From the NCBI RefSeq assembly GCF_012224145.1, contig NZ_CP041030.1, positions 1,798,001 through 1,862,000 on the forward strand: a stretch of DNA of 64,000 nt, given 5' to 3'. The notes beneath the pieces are model-generated. The model ran no database searches and was not told the origin of the DNA. It was given only the letters and a program-made list of their open reading frames with translations. This document shows positions 19,461 through 28,258 of the stretch, one piece after another (position 1 is the first letter of the stretch; the number at the start of each line of letters is the position of its first letter). The position numbers and the translations under genes are program-made. This stretch comes from Francisella sp. LA112445. Lineage in GTDB: Bacteria > Pseudomonadota > Gammaproteobacteria > Francisellales > Francisellaceae.

Positions 19461-19659
19461 ATTTATCCTAACTAAATCTTAATATAAACTTGTTATTTTT
19501 TAACTCTACCTGTCAATTTTAACAATATTAAATTCTTTCTAAATTAAGCTATTATTTTATATCTCAAAAGTCGTTGTTTTGCTAAAAAAAGGCATATAAA
19601 CTCAAGATATACCAATAATGGCGATTAGTACAAAATGTATATTAATAAGGAGTATTAAA

Positions 19660-21522
19660 ATGATACAGATGCGCATAAAAACAATCACAGCGTTAACTCT
19701 GTCTTTGATAAGCACAGTTGCTTTTGCTGATTGTAAATTAGAAGATGTTACTTCAGGTTGGACAGGTAAAATTACTTTTAAATGTGATAAGGATACTAAC
19801 TTAGAGACTAACCCTATTAGCTTCAAACTAAGCGATGGTAAAGTAGGTAGTGTTTGGGGTATAGGAAACCATACTCTAACAGAAGCAAGCAATGGTACAG
19901 TCTCAATTACATCAAAACAATGGAGCGGTCAGCCAACTATTGCTAAAGCTGGGCAATCCGTTAGCTTTAGCTTCTCTCCTAGTAAGCCTGTTTTTAACGT
20001 TGTAAATTTCCATGTTGGTAATGGAGGAACTGTTGATCCAGTTGAGCCAACTGATCCTGTTGAACCTACTAATCCTACTGATCCAGTCGAACCTACAGAC
20101 CCTGTTGAGCCTACGAATCCAAGTGGTGATTATCAAACATATAGTGCTGGCACACAGTATAAAAGTGGCGACATAGTATCATCAAATGGCAAACTATATC
20201 AGTGTAAATCTGGAGTAGGCGCTTGGTGCTCTAGTTCAGCAGCATGGGCTTATGCTCCAGGTTCTGGGACAGCTTGGGAAACTGCCTGGGATGTATACAA
20301 CCCTACTGATCCTGTTAATCCAACTGACCCAGTCGACCCTGCTGACCCTACTGAACCGACAGATCCAGTCGATCCAACACCAACTCCTGGCGACACATAT
20401 ACAACTACTCAAGCAGCTCTAGATGCAAAAGAAGAAGAGTTAACTAGTGGTCCAGTTATGAGTGAAGTCAAAAAATCTATCGTAACAAGAGATAATAGTG
20501 TTGTAGAGGCTGTCTCGGCTAATAACCCTAACAATCCTGAGAACGTAAAACGTGTTGAAAGTATAATTTCTGAAGCTGACTGGGATTATATGTTCCCAAA
20601 AAGATCTCCTGAGTATACTTATGAAAACTTCTTAAAAGCAGTTGCAAAATTCCCTGCATTCTGTGGTACATATACAGACGGTAGAGATTCTGATGCAATT
20701 TGTCGTAAATCACTTGCTACTATGTTTGCTCATTTCACACAAGAAACAGGTGGACATACTGCTCACTGGGATGTACCTGAGTGGCGCCAAGGTCTAGTAC
20801 ATGTTCGCGAGATGGGTTGGGATGAAAATATGCGTGGCGGCTACAATGGTGAGTGTAACCCTGATGTATGGCAAGGGCAAACTTGGCCTTGCGGTACTTT
20901 TGAAAATGGTGATTATAAATCTTACTTTGGTCGTGGCGCAAAACAACTAAGCTACAACTATAATTATGGCCCATTCTCTCAAGCAATATATGGTGATGTA
21001 AGAACATTATTAGATAAACCTGAATTAGTAGCTGATACATGGTTGAATTTAGCATCTGCTGTATTCTTCTTTGTATACCCTCAACCACCTAAACCTTCTA
21101 TGCTTCATGTGATAGATGGTACATGGCAGCCAAATGAACGTGATATTAGTAATGGCCTGACTCCAGGATTTGGTGTGACTACTCAAATTATTAACGGTGG
21201 TGTTGAATGTGGTGGAAGTGTTGAGGTAGCTCAATCTATTAATCGTATAGATTATTATGATAACTTCGCTAAACAACTTGGTGTAACTATACCAAATGAT
21301 GAGGTTCTAGGATGTAAAGGCATGAAACAGTTTGATGCAGAAGGTGCTGGTGCTACTAAGATTTATTGGGAACAAGATTTTGGCTATAATGCTAATAACC
21401 CAGGTGGTAAAACATACGCATGTAAATTAGTAGGTTATCAAACACCATATTCAGCATTCACACCAGGTGACTATACTAAGTGTGTTAAAGCCCACTTCCC
21501 TGATATAATTATAGAAAAATAA
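19660..21522 (+). CDS. Secreted GH19-type chitinase with carbohydrate-binding modules
   Basis: A 620-residue secreted enzyme. In order: signal peptide (to about AFA, residue 23); an N-terminal carbohydrate-binding-like domain with conserved Trp (about 24-110); Pro-Thr-Asp/Glu linkers of PVEPTDP type; a small chitin-binding module (about 135-190, YKSGDIVSSNGKLYQC); a second linker; and a C-terminal GH19-like catalytic domain. That domain has the acid motif FTQETGGH, then YFGRGAKQLSYNYNYG and NLASAVFFFVYP. It should cleave chitin oligomers. AAGGAG at 19647-19652 fixes the start at 19660, not 19618. It is probably monocistronic. Confidence 0.85.
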   Translation: MIQMRIKTITALTLSLISTVAFADCKLEDVTSGWTGKITFKCDKDTNLETNPISFKLSDGKVGSVWGIGNHTLTEASNGTVSITSKQWSGQPTIAKAGQSVSFSFSPSKPVFNVVNFHVGNGGTVDPVEPTDPVEPTNPTDPVEPTDPVEPTNPSGDYQTYSAGTQYKSGDIVSSNGKLYQCKSGVGAWCSSSAAWAYAPGSGTAWETAWDVYNPTDPVNPTDPVDPADPTEPTDPVDPTPTPGDTYTTTQAALDAKEEELTSGPVMSEVKKSIVTRDNSVVEAVSANNPNNPENVKRVESIISEADWDYMFPKRSPEYTYENFLKAVAKFPAFCGTYTDGRDSDAICRKSLATMFAHFTQETGGHTAHWDVPEWRQGLVHVREMGWDENMRGGYNGECNPDVWQGQTWPCGTFENGDYKSYFGRGAKQLSYNYNYGPFSQAIYGDVRTLLDKPELVADTWLNLASAVFFFVYPQPPKPSMLHVIDGTWQPNERDISNGLTPGFGVTTQIINGGVECGGSVEVAQSINRIDYYDNFAKQLGVTIPNDEVLGCKGMKQFDAEGAGATKIYWEQDFGYNANNPGGKTYACKLVGYQTPYSAFTPGDYTKCVKAHFPDIIIEK

Positions 21523-21527
21523 TAATC

Positions 21528-22019
21528 TTAGATCTCAATTTCCATTGAGATTATCTTCCATTTCTCTTTTAAATTTTCGATATCTAAATACTCTTCAAAG
21601 GTTTTCTTAAAGCCTATATTTTCATAACATTTAATTGCTGAAATATTAAAATCAAAAACTCTAAGAGTTATATATTGTAAACCTATAGACTTAGCAAAAC
21701 TTAAAAGCTCTTGTATCATCAGTTTACCATAACCTTTGGAACGATATTCTTTATATATAAGCAATCTACCTATAGATGCCTTACGGTTTTCTTGATCTAA
21801 CCTGATTATTTGGCAATGCCCTATAGATTTTCCATTATTATCTAGAACATTAAAAAGTAAATTAAACTTACTATCCATAGTTTGTTTTATTTGATCCGAG
21901 TCAAGAGGAAATTTATAGTTGATACCACCAAATTGATATAAAAAACGAATATCTTGATCTTCCAACTGAGATAAAAGTTCAGGAATGTTTTTTTGTGTAA
22001 ATTTTTCTAATTTAATCAT
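21528..22019 (-). CDS. GNAT-family N-acetyltransferase
   Basis: A 163-residue acetyltransferase. The acetyl-CoA-binding signature is RLLIYKEYRSKGYGKLMIQELL (Q/RxxGxG/A type: RSKGYG), followed by LQYITLRVFDFNISAIKCYENIGF, the usual motif B. The substrate is unknown (amine, amino acid or protein N terminus). I prefer the ATG at 22019 over a GTG at 22022. It converges on the chitinase gene with 5 bp between stops and lies after the repeat-protein gene. Confidence 0.82.
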   Translation of the reverse strand: MIKLEKFTQKNIPELLSQLEDQDIRFLYQFGGINYKFPLDSDQIKQTMDSKFNLLFNVLDNNGKSIGHCQIIRLDQENRKASIGRLLIYKEYRSKGYGKLMIQELLSFAKSIGLQYITLRVFDFNISAIKCYENIGFKKTFEEYLDIENLKEKWKIISMEIEI

Positions 22020-22031
22020 CACATAACTATT

Positions 22032-22595
22032 TTATTGATTCTGTTCAAACAAGTTTTCTCCAGGATTACTTGAAGATCGAGATAGATTACTTTGTTGACT
22101 TTTAAACTCAGACGTAGCTATATTATTTCCTCGATCTCTATTATATTGCTGGCTTTGATAACCCATTCTATTTTGATCATATCTTGATCTACTAGAGTCT
22201 TGCTGACTTTGTTGATCTCCAAAATATGTAGTTTTTATATTATTTCTTTGCTGTCTTTGAGAAATCCCTCTATTCTGGTCATATATTGATCTACCTATAT
22301 TTTGTTGCTTTTGTTGGCCTCCAAAATCAGTTGTACTTATATTATTTGCTTGATCTGCACCATAATTTTGCTGACCTCCAGAAATACCTCTGTTTTGATT
22401 ATAAATAGATCTACCTATATTCTGCTGCTTCTGAGCAAAACCGCCTTGCATAGCGGCTGCATCACCACAATAATTTGATTGAGAGCTAGACTCTGCTGTT
22501 TTTAGCTCTTTTTCTAATGCTGCGTAATCTGTCGCTAAAGATACAACAGGTGTTGCTAAAGCCATAGTAGTTAATACAATTTTTAATTTTTTCAT
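22032..22595 (-). CDS. Secreted Gln/Asn-rich repeat protein
   Basis: I recognise no family. A signal peptide (KKLKIVLTTMALATPVVSLA) is followed by a short region with one cysteine (NYCGDAA). Then come three and a half degenerate repeats of about 35-40 residues, each with the pattern QQ-x-QQN-x-GRS-x-YxQNRG and ending near NNI-x-T-x-x-F. It is rich in Gln, Asn, Arg, Ser and Tyr, with no hydrophobic core after the signal, so probably disordered, surface-exposed or self-assembling. The ATG at 22595 is preferred over a GTG at 22601. The GNAT gene follows after 12 bases. Confidence 0.7.
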   Translation of the reverse strand: MKKLKIVLTTMALATPVVSLATDYAALEKELKTAESSSQSNYCGDAAAMQGGFAQKQQNIGRSIYNQNRGISGGQQNYGADQANNISTTDFGGQQKQQNIGRSIYDQNRGISQRQQRNNIKTTYFGDQQSQQDSSRSRYDQNRMGYQSQQYNRDRGNNIATSEFKSQQSNLSRSSSNPGENLFEQNQ

Positions 22596-22681
22596 AATCA
22601 CATTTACATAAAAGTACAGTACTAACCATTGTATTAGTTTTGAATATACTATGCAAAAAAGATTTATTTTATAAAATTATG

Positions 22682-23875
22682 CTACTTAGATTCTCTCTTA
22701 ATATCTATTATTTTTAGCAATACTATTAATAATGGAGGAATAGCCATCAATATTCCAAAAACAGTCTGATTATTTAAATTCACATATGAAATAGCAGATG
22801 ACACCACTGTTGCAACAGCAATCTGTATAAAACCAAACATCGCTGAAGCTACACCAACTTCTGTATTAACATCTTTATATGCACATACATAGGTTGCCGT
22901 GTATTGAAAAGTGTTACCACAAAAAGCTAAGGCACATAATACAATTATAACTATAGTATTTAAGCCAAAAATAAAGTATGAAAGAGCCAAAGCTAACCCA
23001 CAAAAAACAGAAAAAGATGCACTACACAAACTAACTTTATTCATATCTAATTTACTTACTTTATTTTTAAAAGAAAATAAAAATAAAGCTGGGGGAACTA
23101 TAACAAGTGTAGATAGAAGTGAAAATTCAAATGCTGAAAATTTTAGAAGGACTTGAAAAAGAAAAGGAGAAAGAGTAACAAATACAAACACTAATGATAA
23201 AGCTAAACCACTACAGCTAGCGTTTAGCACAAAAGTTTTATTTGATAATATTTTTTTGTATGACTCTAACAACTTAGTATTACTTTTTGGTATAGCTTCT
23301 AAATGCAAGTATTTTATAATCAAAATCATCACTATTATGGCCATTAATGAATGCAAAGCAAAATTACCTCTCCACCCAATACACTCCTGTATAATCCCTC
23401 CTGTTATAGGAGCTAATGGTGGTGTCAAGGATACGATACTAGAGATGACTAAACTAGCTTTAGCCAATGAATGATTATCGCTAAATACATCTTTCATAAT
23501 CGCTCTAAAAGAAATAAAAGAGCTTCCCATACCCAAACCTTGTAGAAAACGAAAGAATAATAACTGATCTTCACTTTGTGCTAGCATACATAAAATACTA
23601 GCCAAACAAAAAACAACATAGCCTAATAAGAGAGCTTGTTTACGACCATACTTATCTGAAATATAACCAAAACCAAACACAGAGCAAGTCATACCTAAGA
23701 AATATATTCCAACAGTAAGCTTAACATCTTTTGCTGCTGCACCAAAATAACTCATAATATGAGGTAAAGATGGTGAAAAACTATCTGTAGCAAACTGAGA
23801 CATAACCCCTAATAGACAGATAATTAATATCACTGTTTTTTCTGAAGATATTTTTTTTATCTGTCCCTTAGCCAT
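22682..23875 (-). CDS. MFS transporter, Bcr/CflA (DHA1) type
   Basis: A 397-residue twelve-helix carrier starting with a short basic tail and MSQFATDSFSPSLPHI. Loop 2-3 is GYISDKYGRKQALL and helix 5 contains PPLAPITGG, as in Bcr/CflA multidrug antiporters. The substrate is unknown. It is 25 bp downstream of prmB's stop on the same strand, so it could be read through from the cysS-prmB unit. Confidence 0.85.
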   Translation of the reverse strand: MAKGQIKKISSEKTVILIICLLGVMSQFATDSFSPSLPHIMSYFGAAAKDVKLTVGIYFLGMTCSVFGFGYISDKYGRKQALLLGYVVFCLASILCMLAQSEDQLLFFRFLQGLGMGSSFISFRAIMKDVFSDNHSLAKASLVISSIVSLTPPLAPITGGIIQECIGWRGNFALHSLMAIIVMILIIKYLHLEAIPKSNTKLLESYKKILSNKTFVLNASCSGLALSLVFVFVTLSPFLFQVLLKFSAFEFSLLSTLVIVPPALFLFSFKNKVSKLDMNKVSLCSASFSVFCGLALALSYFIFGLNTIVIIVLCALAFCGNTFQYTATYVCAYKDVNTEVGVASAMFGFIQIAVATVVSSAISYVNLNNQTVFGILMAIPPLLIVLLKIIDIKRESK

Positions 23876-23901
23876 CTTATAAACACCCTATATTGTTTAT
23901 A

Positions 23902-24879
23902 TTAAATTACAAAGCTTTTAGCGCCTAATTGATTTTGATTACTAAAATATTGCTTAAATAAATCTTTATACTTTACTAGCTCTTCATAAGTTAGTAAAAA
24001 TACTCCATCACCACCTTCACTAAAGCTTAACCAAGTAAACGGAATATCTGGACACATTTCCATTAAAGCATACTGACTATTGCCAACCTCTACGATCAAC
24101 ACACCATTTTCAGTCATATACTGATCTGCTTCTAAAATTATTTTCTTAGCAAGATCTAAACCATCATCACCTGCTTCAAGAGCTAGTTTTGGTTCATAGT
24201 GATATTCTTTAGGCATACTATCTAAATCTTCTTTATCCACATATGGAGGGTTTGAAACTATAACATCAAACTTCTGCCCTTTTAAATTACTAAATAAATC
24301 AGATTTAACTGCTTTTACTCTATCTGTAAGCTGATGTTTTCTTATGTTATGATTAGCTATAGTTAAAGCATCATCAGAAATATCTACTAAAGTAATATCA
24401 GCTTCTTCAAAAACAGTTGCTGATGCAATACCTATACAACCACTTCCTGTGCATAAATCTAAAACATTTTTCACATCATCGATATCATTAACCCACGGAG
24501 AGAAATCATTTTGTATAAGCTCCGCAATAGGAGATCTAGGTATGATCACTCTCTCATCGATATCAAACTCCATACCTGCAAACCATGCTTTTTTTAGAAT
24601 ATATGGCAAAGGCTTACGCTCATATGCTCTTTGATAAACATATTCTATTATTGTTTTTTTCTCTTCTAGAAGAAGTCTTGATGCAACCATATTACCATCT
24701 ATATCATGAGACATATTAATTGCAGAAAGAACTAAATGTACCGCCTCATCCCAAACAGAGTCTGAACCATGGCCAAAATATGCCTGATTAACCGACATTT
24801 CAGAAATAGACCAACGTATAAAATCTCTTATAGTATGTAAATTGTTTATAATATCTTGTTGTTTTTCTTGACTATACAT
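23902..24879 (-). CDS. prmB: Ribosomal protein L3 N5-glutamine methyltransferase
   Basis: A 325-residue SAM-dependent methyltransferase that modifies a glutamine of ribosomal protein L3. It has the motif I VLDLCTGSGCIGIA and the catalytic NPPY in VSNPPYVDKEDL that contacts the glutamine amide. The N-terminal segment (TIRDFIRWSISEM and YGHGSDS-like YFGHGSDSVWDEA) distinguishes PrmB from PrmC. It follows cysS by three bases. A second glutamine methyltransferase, prmC, lies at 30052-30936. Confidence 0.92.
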   Translation of the reverse strand: MYSQEKQQDIINNLHTIRDFIRWSISEMSVNQAYFGHGSDSVWDEAVHLVLSAINMSHDIDGNMVASRLLLEEKKTIIEYVYQRAYERKPLPYILKKAWFAGMEFDIDERVIIPRSPIAELIQNDFSPWVNDIDDVKNVLDLCTGSGCIGIASATVFEEADITLVDISDDALTIANHNIRKHQLTDRVKAVKSDLFSNLKGQKFDVIVSNPPYVDKEDLDSMPKEYHYEPKLALEAGDDGLDLAKKIILEADQYMTENGVLIVEVGNSQYALMEMCPDIPFTWLSFSEGGDGVFLLTYEELVKYKDLFKQYFSNQNQLGAKSFVI

Positions 24880-24882
24880 TTA

Positions 24883-26262
24883 TTAACCTTTTTTCCATGT
24901 AGTACCAGTTGCACTATCTTCTAATATTATTCCTTGTGCTTGAAGCTGATTTCTAATTTCATCAGCTCTTGCATAATTTTTATCTTTTTTCGCTTGAGTT
25001 CTTTCAGCGATTAATTTTTCGATTTCATTAGCATCGATATCATTATCTTGCTTAAAGTACTCTTCTATATCTGTAAACAATATACCTAGTACATTACAAA
25101 GCTTACGTAAAAGATACGCATATCCACTAGCTTTATATTTGTTCGTTGTTTTTAGAGTATTTATTTCTTTAGCTAGACTAAATAAAACCGCTAATGCTTC
25201 AGGAGTATTAAAGTCATTATCCATAGCTTTAACAAACTTCTCCTCATATTGACTTGCATCATCTGGAAGATTTACTTCAATGGGTTCAATATCTCTTAGA
25301 GCATTAAATAACCTCTCAACAGATGCTTTAGCATTATCAAGATTCTCTTTTGAATAATTAATCTCACTTCTATAAGAAGTCGAAGCTAAGAAATACCTAA
25401 CAACTTCTGGATGATACTCTTCTAAGACCTCATTTATTGTAAAGAAATTATTCAAAGATTTAGACATTTTTTCAGCATTAACTTTCACCATACCTGAGTG
25501 AAGCCAATAATTAGCAAATGTACAATCATTACAAGCTTCAGACTGAGCTATTTCATTCTCATGATGAGGAAATCTAAGGTCAGAACCACCAGCATGGATA
25601 TCAAAAGTATCTCCTAGAAGTTTTTTTGACATCGCTGAACATTCAATATGCCAACCAGGGCGGCCAGCTCCCCATGGAGAATCCCATGCAGGCTCACCCT
25701 GTTTTGCCATTTTCCAAAGTACAAAATCCATTGGATTTTCTTTTTCATCAACAATCTCTACTCTTGAGCCTTGCTGTAATGCTTCAAGATTTTGCTTACT
25801 TAATTTACCATAATCAGCAAATTTAGTTACACGATAAAAAACATCTCCATTTGACCCTTGATATGCATAGCCCTTTTCAACTAGCTCTTCAATCATTGCA
25901 ATCATTTCAGGAATAGTTTCTGTAGCTCTAGGCTCTTGTGTAGGACGAAGAATATTTAATCTATCAAAAGCATCATGCATTGATTTGATAGTTCTTTCGA
26001 CTAACTGATTAGTAGATTCACCATTTTCATTTGCTCTTTTGATGATTTTATCATCAATATCTGTGATATTTCGTACAAAATCAATGTTAAAACCACGATA
26101 TTTAAAGTATCTATTGATAACATCAAAAGCTATATTTGTACGAGCATGGCCAATATGACAATCATCATATACAGTGATTCCACAAACATACATTTTAATC
26201 TTATTAGCCTCAATTGGCTTAAACTCTTCTTTTTTCCCAGATAAGGAATTATAAAAAATCAT
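24883..26262 (-). CDS. cysS: Cysteinyl-tRNA synthetase
   Basis: Class I synthetase of 459 residues charging tRNA-Cys. The HIGH motif is in DDCHIGHARTN, the KMSKS motif is KMSKSLNNF, and GWHIECSAMS with HHENEIAQSEA supplies zinc-site residues. The C-terminal anticodon-binding helix bundle is present, ending GTTWKKG. It is the first gene of a probable cysS-prmB unit. Confidence 0.97.
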   Translation of the reverse strand: MIFYNSLSGKKEEFKPIEANKIKMYVCGITVYDDCHIGHARTNIAFDVINRYFKYRGFNIDFVRNITDIDDKIIKRANENGESTNQLVERTIKSMHDAFDRLNILRPTQEPRATETIPEMIAMIEELVEKGYAYQGSNGDVFYRVTKFADYGKLSKQNLEALQQGSRVEIVDEKENPMDFVLWKMAKQGEPAWDSPWGAGRPGWHIECSAMSKKLLGDTFDIHAGGSDLRFPHHENEIAQSEACNDCTFANYWLHSGMVKVNAEKMSKSLNNFFTINEVLEEYHPEVVRYFLASTSYRSEINYSKENLDNAKASVERLFNALRDIEPIEVNLPDDASQYEEKFVKAMDNDFNTPEALAVLFSLAKEINTLKTTNKYKASGYAYLLRKLCNVLGILFTDIEEYFKQDNDIDANEIEKLIAERTQAKKDKNYARADEIRNQLQAQGIILEDSATGTTWKKG

Positions 26263-26338
26263 AAAATAAACAGCCTAGTTTTATATATTTACATATTATA
26301 GATTATCAGTATAACTAATATTATTTTTTTTTGAACTT

Positions 26339-28249
26339 TTAATGCTTAAAGCTTTTATATACTACATTAAGATGAGGATCAACTCCATCTAACTTTGCCA
26401 TTTCTTGACAACCATCTGTATATGCTGAACATCCTGTATCTAAGTATATCCTAAGGGCACTATTACAGTTGCCATTGACACTACACTCTAAACCATCCCT
26501 CATAGCATAAATCTTACCATTACCATCACGATTTATTTGAAAGTTTGATCCAGAGGAAGTTGATACAGAACTTATTAAAGATCTTGTTGAAATATCTTCA
26601 ACATATATCTTCTTATCTGTAACAATAAATAATGCACCAAATTTTACAATAAGCTTTTGTATAATTTCTCCAGTAAAAGTTTGAGATGAAGCCAAAGTTG
26701 GGGCAGATACCCCTTGGCTATAAAGATATATATAAAGATTACTATTATTGAAATACATTATATAAAATTGATTTGTATTTTTCTTTACAAGGATAGGATC
26801 ATCAAGTACGTCAGCAGCTAAGGTAGCTTTAGTTGAGCCAGTACCATCTCCAAAGAGATAACTTCCGCTAAGGTTAAAATCCAAAATATTACTATGCTCA
26901 AAAATTAAAGGCGCTCCTGGACTTAGTGTAAACAAACTATCCGGAATGGATAAATGGACACTTGAGCTATCAAAATCATCACCACCAACAGTATACGTAT
27001 CTGTTTTAATAGCTGCATAGACTTTACTAGAACTAGTATATGTTGTGTTATATGCATCTAACTCATAGTTCCCAGATCTAAGAAACTTCTCTAAAATCAA
27101 AAGCTTTGGCAACTCTTGAGCACTATCATAGTACCACTTAACCAAAACTATATCACCATCAGCAAACCCCAAACCTTGAACTCCTACCCAATTAGATAAA
27201 TCTACTCTTGCTTGAGAAGGATTAGTACGAAGATTAGTTAGAGTAGTTGATGATGTATATACTCTATCAAAGTCATAGATTGCTAAATGAAAAATCCATT
27301 CACCACCAACAAGACTCCAACCTACACTAAGTCTGTAGTCACTTAGGGATAAGATAAGTGGAAAACCTATATCTAAATCATTGCCATAAGCATTAATGAC
27401 TAGTGTTTCACTTGGATTATCATGACACGGTCCTCTATAATCACCATGGTCTTTATGAGCACCCCAACTAGCACCAGCTAAACTCATAGTTTTTTCACTT
27501 GGCTCGCCTGGGTTATGACATATTAATATATGATGTTCATGCATTGCCTCACAGCCACCATTTCCATTTCCATTTCCATTTCCATTTCCATTTCCATTTC
27601 CATTTCCATTTCCATTTCCATTTCCATTTCCATTTCCATTTCCATTTATATTACACTCAACCTCTACATCATCACCTGGATCACTATCAAATAGAGGCTT
27701 CTCAATAAAGCCAATATACCCCCCGTATATAGCTACTTTATTATCTTGTGATCCTAGCTTGTAGTTCTTCAAAGCGCTACTCATGGCATCAGTATTTATA
27801 TACGGAAGATTCAACGGAATTATTGTTTCCTCATATTGAGTCATTGTTATATTAGGTAAGACATTAAAAATGAAGTCACGGGTATATTCATGAGTATTTT
27901 CATGAAAAGAATGGTGTGTCAAATTATAACTAATCAAATATGGTGTTGAATTATATAAAGTTATATTTGCATTCTTAAAATCAAAACCTGGGGTAACACT
28001 ATTAACCTGTGTAAGAAATCTAAAGTCTCCAATACTATTATCTGAATCTGTAGATAAAACATCAGAGCCTATAACATTCTTAAAATACCCTTCATGAACA
28101 TTTATATTTTCAGTTTCATGTATCTGAGTTTTTATAGATAAGGAACTTACATTAAAGTTATATGCTAAAGCAGATATTACAACCATAACAACAAAGGCAA
28201 ATATAATTACTGCTAATAGTGAAGACCCTTTTATATTTTTAAATCTCAT
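26339..28249 (-). CDS. PilX-like minor pilin with (Asn-Gly)15 tract and CH...HGD...C motif
   Basis: A 636-residue protein with an N-terminal prepilin-like hydrophobic helix (KGSSLLAVIIFAFVVMVVISALAYNF), where Gly-Ser would be the processing point. It lacks the usual Glu5, as some PilX/GspK-like minor pilins do. Residues 202-231 are fifteen Asn-Gly pairs encoded by a GGAAAT hexamer array. Residues 233-275 hold a Cys/His-rich motif (ICHNPGEP ... AHKDHGDYRGPC) like that seen in many secreted bacterial proteins. The long C-terminal part looks beta-rich. It is third in a minor-pilin operon and is probably the pilus-tip or adhesive component. Confidence 0.72.
   Translation of the reverse strand: MRFKNIKGSSLLAVIIFAFVVMVVISALAYNFNVSSLSIKTQIHETENINVHEGYFKNVIGSDVLSTDSDNSIGDFRFLTQVNSVTPGFDFKNANITLYNSTPYLISYNLTHHSFHENTHEYTRDFIFNVLPNITMTQYEETIIPLNLPYINTDAMSSALKNYKLGSQDNKVAIYGGYIGFIEKPLFDSDPGDDVEVECNINGNGNGNGNGNGNGNGNGNGNGNGNGNGNGGCEAMHEHHILICHNPGEPSEKTMSLAGASWGAHKDHGDYRGPCHDNPSETLVINAYGNDLDIGFPLILSLSDYRLSVGWSLVGGEWIFHLAIYDFDRVYTSSTTLTNLRTNPSQARVDLSNWVGVQGLGFADGDIVLVKWYYDSAQELPKLLILEKFLRSGNYELDAYNTTYTSSSKVYAAIKTDTYTVGGDDFDSSSVHLSIPDSLFTLSPGAPLIFEHSNILDFNLSGSYLFGDGTGSTKATLAADVLDDPILVKKNTNQFYIMYFNNSNLYIYLYSQGVSAPTLASSQTFTGEIIQKLIVKFGALFIVTDKKIYVEDISTRSLISSVSTSSGSNFQINRDGNGKIYAMRDGLECSVNGNCNSALRIYLDTGCSAYTDGCQEMAKLDGVDPHLNVVYKSFKH
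27560..27643. repeat. Hexanucleotide microsatellite, 14 x ATTTCC
   Basis: Fourteen perfect tandem ATTTCC units (GGAAAT on the coding strand) with partial units on each side. Each unit encodes Gly-Asn. Because the unit is six bases, slippage would lengthen or shorten the protein tract without breaking the frame. Confidence 0.97.
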
Positions 28250-28258
28250 ATAACAATC

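Noticed and set aside
27560-27643. Tandem repeats considered as a CRISPR-like array
   Set aside because: They are perfect, contiguous 6-bp units inside a coding frame, with no spacers and no cas genes.
27499-27708. An open frame on the plus strand encoding a His-Phe repeat protein
   Set aside because: It is the complement of the GGAAAT array in the PilX-like gene. Low-complexity repeats stay open in several frames, and there is no ribosome site or independent support.
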